A DNA stretch of 64,000 bases from Leeuwenhoekiella marinoflava DSM 3653 (GCF_900129005.1 NZ_FQUN01000009.1:62001-126000), one strand, 5' to 3'. Shown: positions 33,364 to 42,698, counted from the stretch's first letter. Translations and numbers: made by a program. Notes: generated by a model not told the origin, from the sequence alone.

Positions 33364-34068
33364 ATGTCAAGGATTTTACCATTCTTTTTTTTAATTAGTT
33401 TTGGTCTTTTTGCTCAAGAAGAAAGCAATAAACGTTTTTTCTCTGAAGTACTATCGCTCAATTTAGACAGCTACAACACTAAAGTTGATGAAGCGCTAGT
33501 TCGTGGAGAATTTTCTTATGCCAAATCTCTTTTTGATTCTTTGGTGAAAAATCATCTTCAAGGAAGTTTTATTGATCCTTTAAAATTTGAGCCTTATAAT
33601 AGTTCAATCGTTTCGACAGAAGAAATAGAAAAGCCTACCATTATTTCAACCTATGCTTCTTGGTGTATCCCCAACAAAGGAGAAATTCCTGTTTTAAACA
33701 AAATGGCTCAAAAATATGGCGATATGATTGATTTTGTTGTGCTTTTTTGGGATCAGAAAAAGACTGTTCGCAAACTAGCAAAACAATTTGATACCAACAT
33801 ACAGATTGTATATGTTGACGAAGTACAAAACGGTCATATGCAAACAGTGAAGCTTTTAAAACACGCTTTAGGCATGTCTTTAAGTTTTGTTATCGCTGCA
33901 GATGGTGAAATCCTTGACATTAACAGGAGACCTGCCAATAAAATGAATCTTAGTGAAAATCAGATTTTTAATCAAAATATCACGTTTTTAACACGTCAAA
34001 TAGCAGCCATTAATATTGATTTAAATATTAATATCCACGAGCTACCAGAGTCTTTAGCAACGTTTTAA
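33364..34068 (+). CDS. Exported thioredoxin-fold (TlpA-like) protein with one active-site cysteine
   Basis: A 234-residue protein with a signal peptide (MSRILPFFFLISFGLFAQ) and a thioredoxin-like domain from about residue 85. The active-site region reads TYASWCIPNKGEIPVLNKMA. The first cysteine of the usual WCxxC is present, but the second is replaced by Asn, so it cannot do normal dithiol-disulfide exchange. The later ALGMSLSFVIAADGEILDI supplies the strand before the cis-proline region, though the usual Pro is not obvious. A role as a thiol-binding chaperone or single-Cys reductant is possible but unproven. Confidence 0.75.
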   Translation: MSRILPFFFLISFGLFAQEESNKRFFSEVLSLNLDSYNTKVDEALVRGEFSYAKSLFDSLVKNHLQGSFIDPLKFEPYNSSIVSTEEIEKPTIISTYASWCIPNKGEIPVLNKMAQKYGDMIDFVVLFWDQKKTVRKLAKQFDTNIQIVYVDEVQNGHMQTVKLLKHALGMSLSFVIAADGEILDINRRPANKMNLSENQIFNQNITFLTRQIAAINIDLNINIHELPESLATF

Positions 34069-34086
34069 TGTGCTAGATTAAATCAT

Positions 34087-34117
34087 AAAAAATGGGAGCA
34101 AATTACTCCCATTTTTT
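34087..34117. terminator. Bidirectional rho-independent terminator
   Basis: AATGGGAG and CTCCCATT flank a 7-nt loop with runs of A before and T after, between the convergent thioredoxin-fold and transglycosylase genes. Confidence 0.87.
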
Positions 34118-34139
34118 ATTCCTGAAATTTGAATAAATT

Positions 34140-35084
34140 TTATTGACCAATATTAGCATTGTAAACTCCTTCTTTAGGAATCTCTATATAGTACAATTTT
34201 CGTGATGCATTATTCAAATGATCTTCACGTAACCAAGGGTTATGCAATTTTAAAATCTTATAATTTATACCGAAGTTCTGAGCAAATTTCACAAAGTCTG
34301 TTACAGCAGTATCCACTTTTACTCTGTAAGAAGCTACATCCTTATACAAATCATCTTCAGTAAAATTAAAACCATAGGTTTCAGGATCAGAAAGGATCTG
34401 CTTTAGTGCAAGTATTCTAAATACATAACGACCGGTTTCTTCTCCTAGTAATAAATCATAATAGCCGTTTACATCCTGACTATCCAACCTCCTACTCATT
34501 CCTGCATTTCCTGCATTATATCCAGCTGCCGCAAGTGTCCAACTACCTAAACGCATCTTAGATTTCTTTAAGTATCTACATGCCGCGCGAGTTGAAAGTT
34601 CAACATTATAGCGCTCATCTACATTATCATTAACTTCAAGACCTAACTCTTTACCAGTACTGTTTAATATTTGCCAAAAACCGGTTGCTCGAGCCGGCGA
34701 AACAGCCTGGGTCAAACCACTTTCAATAACAGCTAAATATTTAAAATCATCAGGCAATCCTTCTTCTTTTAAAATAGGTTCTATTATAGGAAAATACTTT
34801 GCAGCTCTTTTGATTAATAACAAACCGTTAGACTGCCAGTACGTGTTAACCAACAACTCTCTATCCATACGCTCTCGTATATCCGGATTATCTAATGGCA
34901 CAGATTCTCCTGCAAAATCTAAGGTTTCTGGTAACGGGATCGCATAGACATTATAATCGTTTACTAACTTTTCTTTTTTCTTTATTTCGGGATCAGAAGA
35001 TGTTTCTTGTTGTACAGCCTGCACACAAACAGCAGTCGTAGCAACAAGGCCAATACCCGCAAGTACATTTTTAAAATTTATCAT
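34140..35084 (-). CDS. Lytic murein transglycosylase (SLT/GH23 domain)
   Basis: A 314-residue exported enzyme that cleaves the MurNAc-GlcNAc bond of peptidoglycan to form 1,6-anhydro ends. The N-terminus is a signal sequence (FKNVLAGIGLVATTAVCVQA). The SLT domain at about 100-230 shows FKYLAVIESGLTQAVSPARATGFWQI with the catalytic Glu, and the second motif AAAGYNAGNAGMSRR. The C-terminal part (about 235-314) lacks a clear LysM repeat, unlike MltD of E. coli. It may be in one transcription unit with the hydrolase gene upstream of it (37-base gap). Confidence 0.88.
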   Translation of the reverse strand: MINFKNVLAGIGLVATTAVCVQAVQQETSSDPEIKKKEKLVNDYNVYAIPLPETLDFAGESVPLDNPDIRERMDRELLVNTYWQSNGLLLIKRAAKYFPIIEPILKEEGLPDDFKYLAVIESGLTQAVSPARATGFWQILNSTGKELGLEVNDNVDERYNVELSTRAACRYLKKSKMRLGSWTLAAAGYNAGNAGMSRRLDSQDVNGYYDLLLGEETGRYVFRILALKQILSDPETYGFNFTEDDLYKDVASYRVKVDTAVTDFVKFAQNFGINYKILKLHNPWLREDHLNNASRKLYYIEIPKEGVYNANIGQ

Positions 35085-35120
35085 AGCGCATTAGTTTTGA
35101 ACTTCGCAGCAAATTACCAA

Positions 35121-35771
35121 TTAATTCTCAATAAGTTTAGGTAGGTTTTTGTTAAACCACTTGCATTTTGTGATGATCATTGCATGCGTTCCACCAGGGA
35201 TAGGAATACAATTATCTATATATCTATACGGAAAAACAGGATCACTGGTTCCATGAATGTGTACCAACTCTTCATCATAAGTTACCTGATCCCAACAAAG
35301 CATCTGTTCCAGTGCCCAGCTTAAATAAACAGGATCTGTAATAGATAAATATTTCTGATAAAGCGCAACCTTATGCTTCAATCTATCTCCTACAGCATAA
35401 TTAGCTAAGGTATCAATATTCCGAGCCAGACTTACGGGAGCTAAACGATATAAACCTAAAGCAGCGCAAAAACGCATTCGTTTAGGCAATTCAGACTTAG
35501 ACTTAACACTACTTACAATTATGAGTTTTTTAAATTCAATTTGCTTTGCCATTTCTTGAACAATAACCCCACCAAAGCTCACTCCTAAAAGTACAGGATT
35601 TTTTTCGATTACTTCTTTAAGCATCCTTTTTGCATAATCTGAAAGAGATTCAGTTGGCTCAGGAATTTTCCAAGAAAGAGGATGTAATGTAAACTTCTCT
35701 TTAGGAAGTTTTATATGTTCAAAAATACTTGGATTCGCTGCCATACCCGGCATTAAATATACGTGAATCAT
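35121..35771 (-). CDS. Alpha/beta hydrolase
   Basis: A 216-residue cytoplasmic alpha/beta-hydrolase-fold protein. The nucleophile elbow is LLGVSFGGVIVQEMA with Ser at about 65, the C-terminal catalytic His lies in IPGGTHAMII, and the acid is probably the Asp in HGTSDPVFP. The N-terminal IHVYLMPGMAANPSIFE forms the oxyanion side. Several hydrophobic helices in the middle (FCAALGLYRLAPVSL) form the lid. Substrate unknown; an esterase is the safest description. It is transcribed ahead of the transglycosylase gene. Confidence 0.82.
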   Translation of the reverse strand: MIHVYLMPGMAANPSIFEHIKLPKEKFTLHPLSWKIPEPTESLSDYAKRMLKEVIEKNPVLLGVSFGGVIVQEMAKQIEFKKLIIVSSVKSKSELPKRMRFCAALGLYRLAPVSLARNIDTLANYAVGDRLKHKVALYQKYLSITDPVYLSWALEQMLCWDQVTYDEELVHIHGTSDPVFPYRYIDNCIPIPGGTHAMIITKCKWFNKNLPKLIEN

Positions 35772-35948
35772 AGACCTTTATATTAATGGTTTAACAGTCT
35801 AAATCCCGAAAAACTGCTTATTTTTTTGTATATTTACGATTATATGATGCATCTTCTTACAATTATCTTTAATGTTTACTAAAAAACTTTTTAGCAAAAT
35901 TAAATAACTATTTGAGAAACACACGCAACATAAGCCGGGATATATTTA

Positions 35949-35964
35949 ATTCAAAAAATTGAAT
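35949..35964 (+). repeat. Hairpin in the leader of the acetyltransferase gene
   Basis: ATTCAA and TTGAAT flank AAAA, 43 bases upstream of the ATG at 36007. The 235 bases before this gene contain nothing else recognisable apart from AT-rich DNA. Confidence 0.35.
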
Positions 35965-36006
35965 ATCTCCTTTATCGAGTAAACTATTTTCTTAAAACAA
36001 TTTTAT

Positions 36007-36306
36007 ATGGATGTAATGACAGCAATTGAATTAACAGACAACGATTTTTTAAGACAATTTGAAACCACATTTGATGATAAGCTGGCTAAAATTGAATATT
36101 CACTTCAGGATAGAAAAATCTTTTTAACTAAGATTCATATGCCTGAAGGAACTGAAGACAGAATGAATGACTTTATCGTTGCTGTATTCAAAGAAGTTGA
36201 AGATCGTAACATCAGGCTGGTTCCTACAAGTCCGGAAATTGCGAAATTCATGAGGTCAAACCGTAGAAAGTACAAAAATTTATTACCCGTAGGTATTAAT
36301 ATTTAA
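36007..36306 (+). CDS. Minimal GNAT-type acetyltransferase-like protein (YjdJ/NAT_SF_1-like)
   Basis: A 99-residue protein: FETTFDDKLAKIEYSLQDRKIFLTKIHMPEGTEDRMNDFIVAVFKEVEDRN, then LVPTSPEIAKFMRSNRRKYKNLLP. The layout of beta strands, a long helix and the C-terminal PxSPxIAxFMRSN...Y block resembles the short GCN5-related family of YjdJ/COG2388. These proteins keep only the second half of the GNAT fold and bind acetyl-CoA. The RxxGxG acetyl-CoA loop is not clear here, so catalysis is uncertain. It is followed directly by a terminator. Confidence 0.7.
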   Translation: MDVMTAIELTDNDFLRQFETTFDDKLAKIEYSLQDRKIFLTKIHMPEGTEDRMNDFIVAVFKEVEDRNIRLVPTSPEIAKFMRSNRRKYKNLLPVGINI

Positions 36307-36332
36307 AAGCTGCTTACTACATTAAAAAATTG

Positions 36333-36358
36333 AACCTGCTTAAATAGCAGGTTTTTTT
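36333..36358. terminator. Rho-independent terminator
   Basis: AACCTGCT and AGCAGGTT flank TAAAT and are followed by seven T. It ends the acetyltransferase transcript and touches the stop codon of the convergent mtaB. Confidence 0.87.
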
Positions 36359-37694
36359 ATGCGATTTCTGCTTCTTTCAAATACTCAAATCGCACTAAGC
36401 CGTCTTCATCAATATCGGTCAAATTTATTTGGTGCGTAGTATTTACCAAAGCAGGATCCCAAGGTGCTTTTACTTTCACATAGTTTTCAGTAAAGCCATG
36501 TATATATCCTTTTTTATTTTCGCCTTCAAAAAGAACCGTTCTATCAGTTCCTAATTGAGATTCATAAAATGCTCTCCTCTTTTTCGCAGAAAGGCCTCGC
36601 AACATCTTACTTCTCTTTTTACGCACTTTAAGCGGCACTACCCCATCCATATCTGCAGCTTTGGTATTGTCACGCTCAGAATAAGTAAAAACGTGTAAAT
36701 ACGAGATATCAAGCTCATTTAAAAAGGTATAGGTATCTAAGAAATGTTCATCGGTCTCTCCCGGGAAACCTACAATCACATCTACTCCAATACACGCGTC
36801 TGGCATGAGTCTTTTAATTTCGTGAACCCGATCAACATAAAGTTCGCGCTTGTAACGACGGCTCATTTTACCTAAAAGCTCATTGTTACCACTTTGCAGC
36901 GGAATGTGAAAATGCGGTACAAATGCTCGCGATTCTGCGACTACTTGAATCGTTTCATTTTTAAGAAGATTAGGCTCTATACTAGAGATTCGTAAACGCT
37001 CAATACCATCAACCTGATCAAGTGCTTTCACAAGATCTAAAAAGGTGTGTTCATGTTTTTTATTACCAAACTCCCCCTTACCATAATCTCCTATGTTTAC
37101 TCCCGTTAACACAATCTCACGAATTCCTTTTTCAGAGATCTCTTTAGCGTTTTTAAGAACATTCTCTAAGGTATCACTACGCGAAATCCCACGAGCCAAC
37201 GGTATTGTACAATAGGTACATTTATAATCACAACCATCCTGAACCTTTAAGAAAGCACGCGTACGATCCCCTATAGAATAGGATCCCACATAAAAATCTG
37301 CATCTTCAATCTCACAGCTATACACCTCTCCCATATCATTTTTAGAAAGATCATTGAGGTAATCTGTAATCTTAAATTTTTCAGTAGCTCCCAAAACAAG
37401 ATCAACACCATCTACATCAGCAAGTTCTTCGGGTTTCAACTGTGCATAGCAGCCAACGGCAGCCACAAAAGCATCTGGATTCACTTTCTGAGCTTGTTTT
37501 ACAATCGTTTTAAAACGCTTGTCTGCATTTTCGGTTACACTACACGTATTAATCACATAAATATCTGCTTCATCAGTAAAATCAACACGATCAAAACCTT
37601 CGTTTTCAAAACTTCTGGAAATGGTTGCGGTTTCAGAAAAATTGAGTTTACAACCTAACGTATAAAATGCGACTTTTTTACCTGCTTCGTTCAT
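36357..37694 (-). CDS. mtaB: tRNA (t6A37)-C2 methylthiotransferase MtaB
   Basis: A 445-residue radical-SAM enzyme that converts t6A37 of tRNA to ms2t6A37. The N-terminal UPF0004 domain has GCKLNFSE, NTCSVTENAD and GCYAQLKPEE with the cysteines of the auxiliary cluster. The radical-SAM CxxxCxxC is in DGCDYKCTYCTIPLARG at about 150. The C-terminal TRAM domain contains VLFEGENKKGYIHGFTENYVKV. The start at ATG 37694 is preferred; an in-frame GTG at 37709 would add only five residues. The motifs fit MtaB rather than MiaB or RimO. Confidence 0.94.
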   Translation of the reverse strand: MNEAGKKVAFYTLGCKLNFSETATISRSFENEGFDRVDFTDEADIYVINTCSVTENADKRFKTIVKQAQKVNPDAFVAAVGCYAQLKPEELADVDGVDLVLGATEKFKITDYLNDLSKNDMGEVYSCEIEDADFYVGSYSIGDRTRAFLKVQDGCDYKCTYCTIPLARGISRSDTLENVLKNAKEISEKGIREIVLTGVNIGDYGKGEFGNKKHEHTFLDLVKALDQVDGIERLRISSIEPNLLKNETIQVVAESRAFVPHFHIPLQSGNNELLGKMSRRYKRELYVDRVHEIKRLMPDACIGVDVIVGFPGETDEHFLDTYTFLNELDISYLHVFTYSERDNTKAADMDGVVPLKVRKKRSKMLRGLSAKKRRAFYESQLGTDRTVLFEGENKKGYIHGFTENYVKVKAPWDPALVNTTHQINLTDIDEDGLVRFEYLKEAEIA

Positions 37695-37728
37695 TAAAAT
37701 CTTCTTCACAATTGGTTACTTTTGTTTT

Positions 37729-37742
37729 GCTTTTGCGAAAGC
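37729..37742. repeat. 14-bp palindrome, copy with one mismatch (intergenic)
   Basis: GCTTTTGCGAAAGC, one base from the perfect palindrome GCTTTCGCGAAAGC at 12606. It lies upstream of mtaB. Confidence 0.5.
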
Positions 37743-37876
37743 GAAAAATAACCGCATCTATTAAGGATGCAAAGTTAACTACAATAATCCTATTGCTCAA
37801 GTCTGCAAGGCGATTCATACAACTAGTCTGACTGATTAAACTTTTTAATTAGTAAAATGATGAACGAAAGATATTT

Positions 37877-39514
37877 ATGACCCTAAAAAAAAACCGACTT
37901 ATTACTTTTTCTCCAATCCGTTTTGGGTATATGCTTTGCGCTATTTTCATCGTATTGCTCAGCTCTTGTAATTCTGAAAAAGAGACTACGAATGAACTTA
38001 AAGTTTTTAGGTATAATGAGCATTACAACGTTGCTACCCTAGATCCTGCTTTTGCCAGAAACCCACCTGTAATCTGGCCTACAAATCAATTATTCAATGG
38101 TCTTGTTCAACAGGATGACAGTTTAAATATAGTTCCAGATATCGCCAAAAGTTGGGTGGTAAGTGAAGACACAAAAACGTATACTTTTACTTTACGAGAT
38201 GATGTTGTTTTTCACAAACACCCACAATTCAAAACCGCAGACAGTACTCGTAGGGTTACAGCAGCAGATTTTGCATATAGCTTTAACCGACTTAAAGATC
38301 CTAAAGTCGCCTCACCGGGAAGTTGGGTTTTAAGCAATGTCAATTCTTATAAAGCGGTAAATGACACTACTCTTATCATTAAGTTGAAAAAAGAATTTCC
38401 GGCATTTATGGGCTTGTTAACGATGCGGTATTGCTCTGTGGTACCCAAGGAGATTGTTGAATTCTACGGAAATGAGTTTAGAAAACACCCCATAGGCACT
38501 GGCCCTTTTAAGTTTAAGCGCTGGGAAGAAGGTGTGAAATTGGTCCTTCGGAAGAATCAAAACTATTTTGAAACAGATGAAAACGGAGTTCAACTCCCCT
38601 ATCTCGAAGCTGTAGCCATCACTTTTTTACCAGATAAACAAAGTGAATTTTTACAATTTGCTCAAGGCAACCTAGATATGCTAAACAGCCTTGATCCTTC
38701 CTATAAAGATGAGTTGCTTACGGCAACGGGTAAATTAAAAGAGAAATATGAAGCTCAAGTAAAAACTATTACCGGTCCCTTTTTGAATACAGAATATCTA
38801 GGCTTTTTCTTAGACAGTCCATCACAAGAAGTGCGCTCTGCATTGCTCAGAAAAGCCGTCAACTATGGTTTTGACAGAGTTAAAATGATAAAATACCTGC
38901 GTAATGGAATAGGAGAACCCGCGCAGTCGGGCTTCATACCTAAAGGGCTTCCGGGTTACGGGACTTCCGGTTTTGAATACAATCCCGCAAAAGCAAGAAA
39001 ATTAATTGACCAATATATTGAAGAAACCGGGATCAGCAATCCTTCTATAACAATAGGAACCAACAGTCAATATTTAGACATTTGTGAATACATACAACGA
39101 GAAATAGGCAAACAAGGTCTAACGATAAATATTGATGTGATGCCGCCTTCCACATTACGCCAGCTCAAATCAACCGGAAAATTAGATGCCTTCCGAGCCA
39201 GTTGGATTGCAGATTATCCTGATGCTGAGAATTATTTATCACTGTATTATAGTAAAAACTTCACTCCAAAAGGTCCTAATTATACCCACTTCTCAAATGA
39301 AGAATTTGACCGACTTTACGAAGCAAGCTTTAAAATTTCTGATGTAGAAAAGCGAAAAGAACTTTATCAAAAAATGGATTCTATTCTCATCTCAAAAGCT
39401 CCATTTGTAACGCTTTACTACGATCAGGTAATTAAATTTGTTCACCAAAACGTAACCGGCCTTAAAGCAAACCCTCAGGATTTCTTGATTTTAAAACATG
39501 TAAAAAAAGAATAG
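37877..39514 (+). CDS. Peptide/nickel-type ABC transporter substrate-binding lipoprotein (SBP_bac_5)
   Basis: A 545-residue lipoprotein. The signal region ends FIVLLSSC, with a modest polar N-terminus of about 20 residues before the hydrophobic core. The mature protein is a cluster C (OppA/DppA-like) binding protein: ATLDPAF, PDIAKSWVVSEDTKTYTFTL, VTAADFAYSFNRLKDP, GTGPFKFKRWEEG and the domain III YPDAENYLSLYYS. No permease or ATPase gene is adjacent, so the partner transporter is encoded elsewhere. The ligand is probably a peptide. It has its own transcription unit. Confidence 0.9.
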   Translation: MTLKKNRLITFSPIRFGYMLCAIFIVLLSSCNSEKETTNELKVFRYNEHYNVATLDPAFARNPPVIWPTNQLFNGLVQQDDSLNIVPDIAKSWVVSEDTKTYTFTLRDDVVFHKHPQFKTADSTRRVTAADFAYSFNRLKDPKVASPGSWVLSNVNSYKAVNDTTLIIKLKKEFPAFMGLLTMRYCSVVPKEIVEFYGNEFRKHPIGTGPFKFKRWEEGVKLVLRKNQNYFETDENGVQLPYLEAVAITFLPDKQSEFLQFAQGNLDMLNSLDPSYKDELLTATGKLKEKYEAQVKTITGPFLNTEYLGFFLDSPSQEVRSALLRKAVNYGFDRVKMIKYLRNGIGEPAQSGFIPKGLPGYGTSGFEYNPAKARKLIDQYIEETGISNPSITIGTNSQYLDICEYIQREIGKQGLTINIDVMPPSTLRQLKSTGKLDAFRASWIADYPDAENYLSLYYSKNFTPKGPNYTHFSNEEFDRLYEASFKISDVEKRKELYQKMDSILISKAPFVTLYYDQVIKFVHQNVTGLKANPQDFLILKHVKKE

Positions 39515-39581
39515 AAATCTCTTTTTTTACATGCTTTAAAAAAATTATCCCAGTTCATTCTTCCCTACGAAAACGTTAACT

Positions 39582-39642
39582 GTTAAAACATTGTTTAACT
39601 AAAATTAAACAAACGTTTAATTTAAACAAGTGTTTAAATTTG
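39582..39642 (+). promoter_or_regulatory. Promoter with three palindromic TetR operator candidates
   Basis: Three 18-bp palindromic sites: GTTAAAACATTGTTTAAC (39582-39599, imperfect centre), ATTAAACAAACGTTTAAT (39604-39621) and TTTAAACAAGTGTTTAAA (39621-39638, fully symmetric arms). All share a TTAAAC/GTTTAA half-site. The last overlaps the -7 box TAAATTTG (39635-39642), and the TetR ATG is at 39662. Binding here would block transcription of the whole efflux operon. Confidence 0.72.
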
Positions 39643-39661
39643 CACTTCTTTTTGAAACACT

Positions 39662-40285
39662 ATGCAGTTAAACGAAAAACAATTACAAATTATAGCGGTA
39701 GCTGAAAAGTTATTTGCAGAAAATGGTTTTACAGGAACTTCAGTGCGGAATATCGCTAAAGAAGCAGGTATTAATGTCGCTATGATTTCCTACTATTTTG
39801 GGTCAAAAGAAAAACTACTCGAGAAAATGGTAGTATATCGTATGGCCAATTTCAAAATTGACCTAATCAGCGTTATAGATCAGGAAGATACTAGCTATAT
39901 AGAACGCCTTGATCAACTTATTACTTTATTTGTTAATCGCATTCATGAGAATCAACGTATCTATAAAATAATTCATACCGAATTATCTAAAGACTCAGCT
40001 TGTTTAACTTTTGAACACTACATCGATCAGAAAAAAGAAAATTATAAAACTCTTGAATCTTTTGTTTTAAAAGGTCAAAAGGCTGGTGTTTTTAAAGAAA
40101 ATGTAGAAATTCCGTTGATTATTCCAACACTTATAGGTGTTTATTTTCACTTCAATTATAATCAAGAATATTTCAATCAGCTCTACCTGATTAAAAATGC
40201 AAAACAAACTGATTCTTTTGTAAAAACCACACTTACTAAGCATATACAAACTACGCTTAAAGCTCTATTGACTTATGAAAACTAA
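39662..40285 (+). CDS. TetR-family transcriptional regulator of the efflux operon
   Basis: A 207-residue repressor. The N-terminal helix-turn-helix spans about 8-55: QIIAVAEKLFAENGFTGTSVRNIAKEAGINVAMISYYFGSKEKLL, a textbook TetR DNA-binding domain. The helical C-terminal ligand domain is not conserved enough to name a ligand. It overlaps the TolC gene by 11 bases, and palindromic operators cover its promoter. It therefore probably represses itself and the downstream TolC-HlyD-EmrB genes until an effector binds. Confidence 0.93.
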   Translation: MQLNEKQLQIIAVAEKLFAENGFTGTSVRNIAKEAGINVAMISYYFGSKEKLLEKMVVYRMANFKIDLISVIDQEDTSYIERLDQLITLFVNRIHENQRIYKIIHTELSKDSACLTFEHYIDQKKENYKTLESFVLKGQKAGVFKENVEIPLIIPTLIGVYFHFNYNQEYFNQLYLIKNAKQTDSFVKTTLTKHIQTTLKALLTYEN

Positions 40286-41603
40286 ATCTATATTGGCAGC
40301 TCTCCTTGTGCTGCTAAGTATAAAAATGGCGCAAGCTCAAGAATCTAAAAGCCTTTCGCTTGAAGAAGTTGTAAAGCTTGCACTCACCACTAGTGATGCT
40401 TCAAAAATAAATGGATCTCAAATTGATCTGGCTAAAAATGAACTCTCCATCACTAAAAATATGCAGTATCCAGACTTGAATATTTCAGGTCAATACCGGT
40501 ATTTAACTAATGCAGATGTGAAACTTCAGATCCCGCTGAATTCTTCAGAAGGTAGTGAAGGCTCAGCAGATCAAAGCAGTTCTTCTCCTAATGTCAATGG
40601 CTTATTATTTGGTGCTGCAGATATTTCGATGCCTATATTTTCAGGGTTTAAGCTGAAGAATAGTGTTTCCGCTAGTGAAAACAAATTGCAAGCATCCATA
40701 TTTAATGCTGCTAATGATCAGGAAAAACTCGCACTACAAGCTATACAAATATATCTGAATCTTTATAAAGCTAATGCTACAATTGATCTGGTTAAAGACA
40801 ATCTTAAAAGCGCTGATCAACGCGTAAAAGATTTTACCAATATGGAAGAAAATGGGTTACTTGCCCGCAATGATCTATTAAAAGCCCAATTACAACAAGC
40901 CAATATAGAGTTATCACTGGCTAATGCTAAAAAAAATGCACAGATTCTAAATTATAATCTCAATGCATTATTGAAACTGCCTGAAGACACTACTATTAAT
41001 ACAGACGTAAGTGCCATCACCCCTATTGCTGCTACTTTACCCAATATCTCTCAGCGTAATGATCTTCAGGCTTTAAATTATCAGGAAGAGGCGTTACAAG
41101 ACCAAATCAAGATTGCAAAAGGTGATTATTATCCTTCTTTAGCTCTGGTGGGCGGTTATGTTGCTCTAGACCTTAACAATGCGCTTACCGTAACGAATGC
41201 GATGAATATAGGTGTTGGTTTATCTTATAATGTTTCTTCTCTCTTTAAGACAAAAGCCAAAGTTAGACTAGCCGAAAATCAATTGGAAGAAATGAGCTAT
41301 CGTATCGATCAAGCGACATCTCAAGCTAAAGTGAATGCTCAAAATGCTTTAGCCGAATACAATCTGGCTTTAGACACTTTTGAAGTTTATGAGGTTTCTG
41401 AAGAACAAGCTGTTGAAAACTACCGCATCGTTAAAGATAAATACGATAACGGTTTGTCTGATACAAATGATTTGCTTGAAGCAGATGTACAACAACTGCA
41501 AACTCGAATTAATCTTGCTTATGCGAAAGCAGATATTACTCAAAAATATTACGAATTATTAAGTGCTGAAGGCGTACTTACCAATCAATTTTCTCAAAAT
41601 TAA
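40275..41603 (+). CDS. tolC: TolC-family outer-membrane efflux protein
   Basis: A 442-residue protein with a signal peptide (MKTKSILAALLVLLSIKMAQAQ) and two OEP repeats of long coiled helices (about 30-220 and 240-435). Typical segments are SLEEVVKLALTTSD at the N-terminus, LDLVKDNLKSADQRVKDF-type helices, and the C-terminal NGLSDTNDLLEADVQQLQTRINLAYAKAD. It forms the outer-membrane channel of a tripartite pump. It is translated after an 11-base overlap with tetR and is followed by the adaptor gene after 12 bases. Confidence 0.93.
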   Translation: MKTKSILAALLVLLSIKMAQAQESKSLSLEEVVKLALTTSDASKINGSQIDLAKNELSITKNMQYPDLNISGQYRYLTNADVKLQIPLNSSEGSEGSADQSSSSPNVNGLLFGAADISMPIFSGFKLKNSVSASENKLQASIFNAANDQEKLALQAIQIYLNLYKANATIDLVKDNLKSADQRVKDFTNMEENGLLARNDLLKAQLQQANIELSLANAKKNAQILNYNLNALLKLPEDTTINTDVSAITPIAATLPNISQRNDLQALNYQEEALQDQIKIAKGDYYPSLALVGGYVALDLNNALTVTNAMNIGVGLSYNVSSLFKTKAKVRLAENQLEEMSYRIDQATSQAKVNAQNALAEYNLALDTFEVYEVSEEQAVENYRIVKDKYDNGLSDTNDLLEADVQQLQTRINLAYAKADITQKYYELLSAEGVLTNQFSQN

Positions 41604-41615
41604 TCCCCTCAAAAA

Positions 41616-42698
41616 ATGGAACAGAAGAAAAAAACCAATAAAAAGTTCATCATCATTATCTCCATTCTTGCGATAGTTGGTGTTGCTTACGGAGGTTATA
41701 AGTTTGTACACTCACTTTCTCACGAGGAGACAGACGATGCTCAGGTAGAAGCTAATATGAACTCTATCATTCCGCATGTGGGTGGATATATTGATAAAAT
41801 TTATGTAGAAGATAATGATGTTGTTAAAGCTGGAGACACGCTTTTTACAATAGACCAGCGAGATTACCTCGTTCAGCTCGAGCAAGCAAAAGCCAACTTG
41901 GCCGCTGCACAAAGTCAGGTTTCAGTTGCAGAATCTTCTATAAGTTCTTCACAGGCGAATGCCAACGCTTCTTACGCACAGGTATCATCAACCTTCGGAA
42001 ATATTGAATCTGCAAAAATTCAACTTAGAAGAGCTACAGATGACTATATCCGTTATAAAAATCTTTATGATAATAAGAGCATTACTACACAGCAATACGA
42101 GCAGGCTTTAGCTTCAAAACAAGAAGCTGCAGCGCGTCTTTCAGTTTTGGAAAATCAGCAAAAAGCGGTAAAAAGTCAGAGTCAGGCAGCTACTTCTCAA
42201 AGCAAAGTGACCGAGAAACAAGTAGCGGTTGCAGAAGCTAATGTTCAGAGTGCACAAACGCAAGTAGATGCAGCTCAGCTCAATCTTGATTATACAGTGG
42301 TAATCGCTCCTATTAGCGGCCAACTTTCTTCTGTAGAAATGCAAAAAGGACAGTTTGTACAACCGGGACAGGCATTATTCTATCTGGTAGACACCCAAAA
42401 CAAATGGGTTGTTGCAAACTTTAAAGAAACGCAATTGAGCGATATGAAAGTAGGTCAAAAGGTGGGTATCGCTATTGATGCATTTCCTGATGCAGAATTT
42501 GAAGGTGTAATTAGCAACTTTTCACCCGCAACTGGTGCTCGTTTCTCCTTACTACCTCCTGATAATGCTACCGGAAACTTTGTAAAAACTGTTCAGCGTT
42601 TACCGGTGAAAATCAACTTTACAAATGCTAATGATGCGGAAAAACTGGCGCGCTTACGTGCCGGAATGAATGCCGAAATAGATGTTCATCTAAATTAA
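41616..42698 (+). CDS. HlyD/EmrA-type membrane fusion protein
   Basis: A 360-residue periplasmic adaptor. One membrane helix (about 10-28) is followed by the split biotinyl-lipoyl domain (ETDDAQVEANMNSIIPHVGGYIDKIYVEDNDVVKAGDTLF and LDYTVVIAPISGQLSSVEMQKGQFVQPGQ). Between the halves is a long Ala/Gln/Ser-rich coiled-coil hairpin (about 90-225), and a beta-barrel domain completes the protein. The EmrA-like ETDDAQV motif pairs with DHA2 carriers. It connects the EmrB-like transporter to the TolC channel; it sits 6 bases before that gene. Confidence 0.94.
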   Translation: MEQKKKTNKKFIIIISILAIVGVAYGGYKFVHSLSHEETDDAQVEANMNSIIPHVGGYIDKIYVEDNDVVKAGDTLFTIDQRDYLVQLEQAKANLAAAQSQVSVAESSISSSQANANASYAQVSSTFGNIESAKIQLRRATDDYIRYKNLYDNKSITTQQYEQALASKQEAAARLSVLENQQKAVKSQSQAATSQSKVTEKQVAVAEANVQSAQTQVDAAQLNLDYTVVIAPISGQLSSVEMQKGQFVQPGQALFYLVDTQNKWVVANFKETQLSDMKVGQKVGIAIDAFPDAEFEGVISNFSPATGARFSLLPPDNATGNFVKTVQRLPVKINFTNANDAEKLARLRAGMNAEIDVHLN

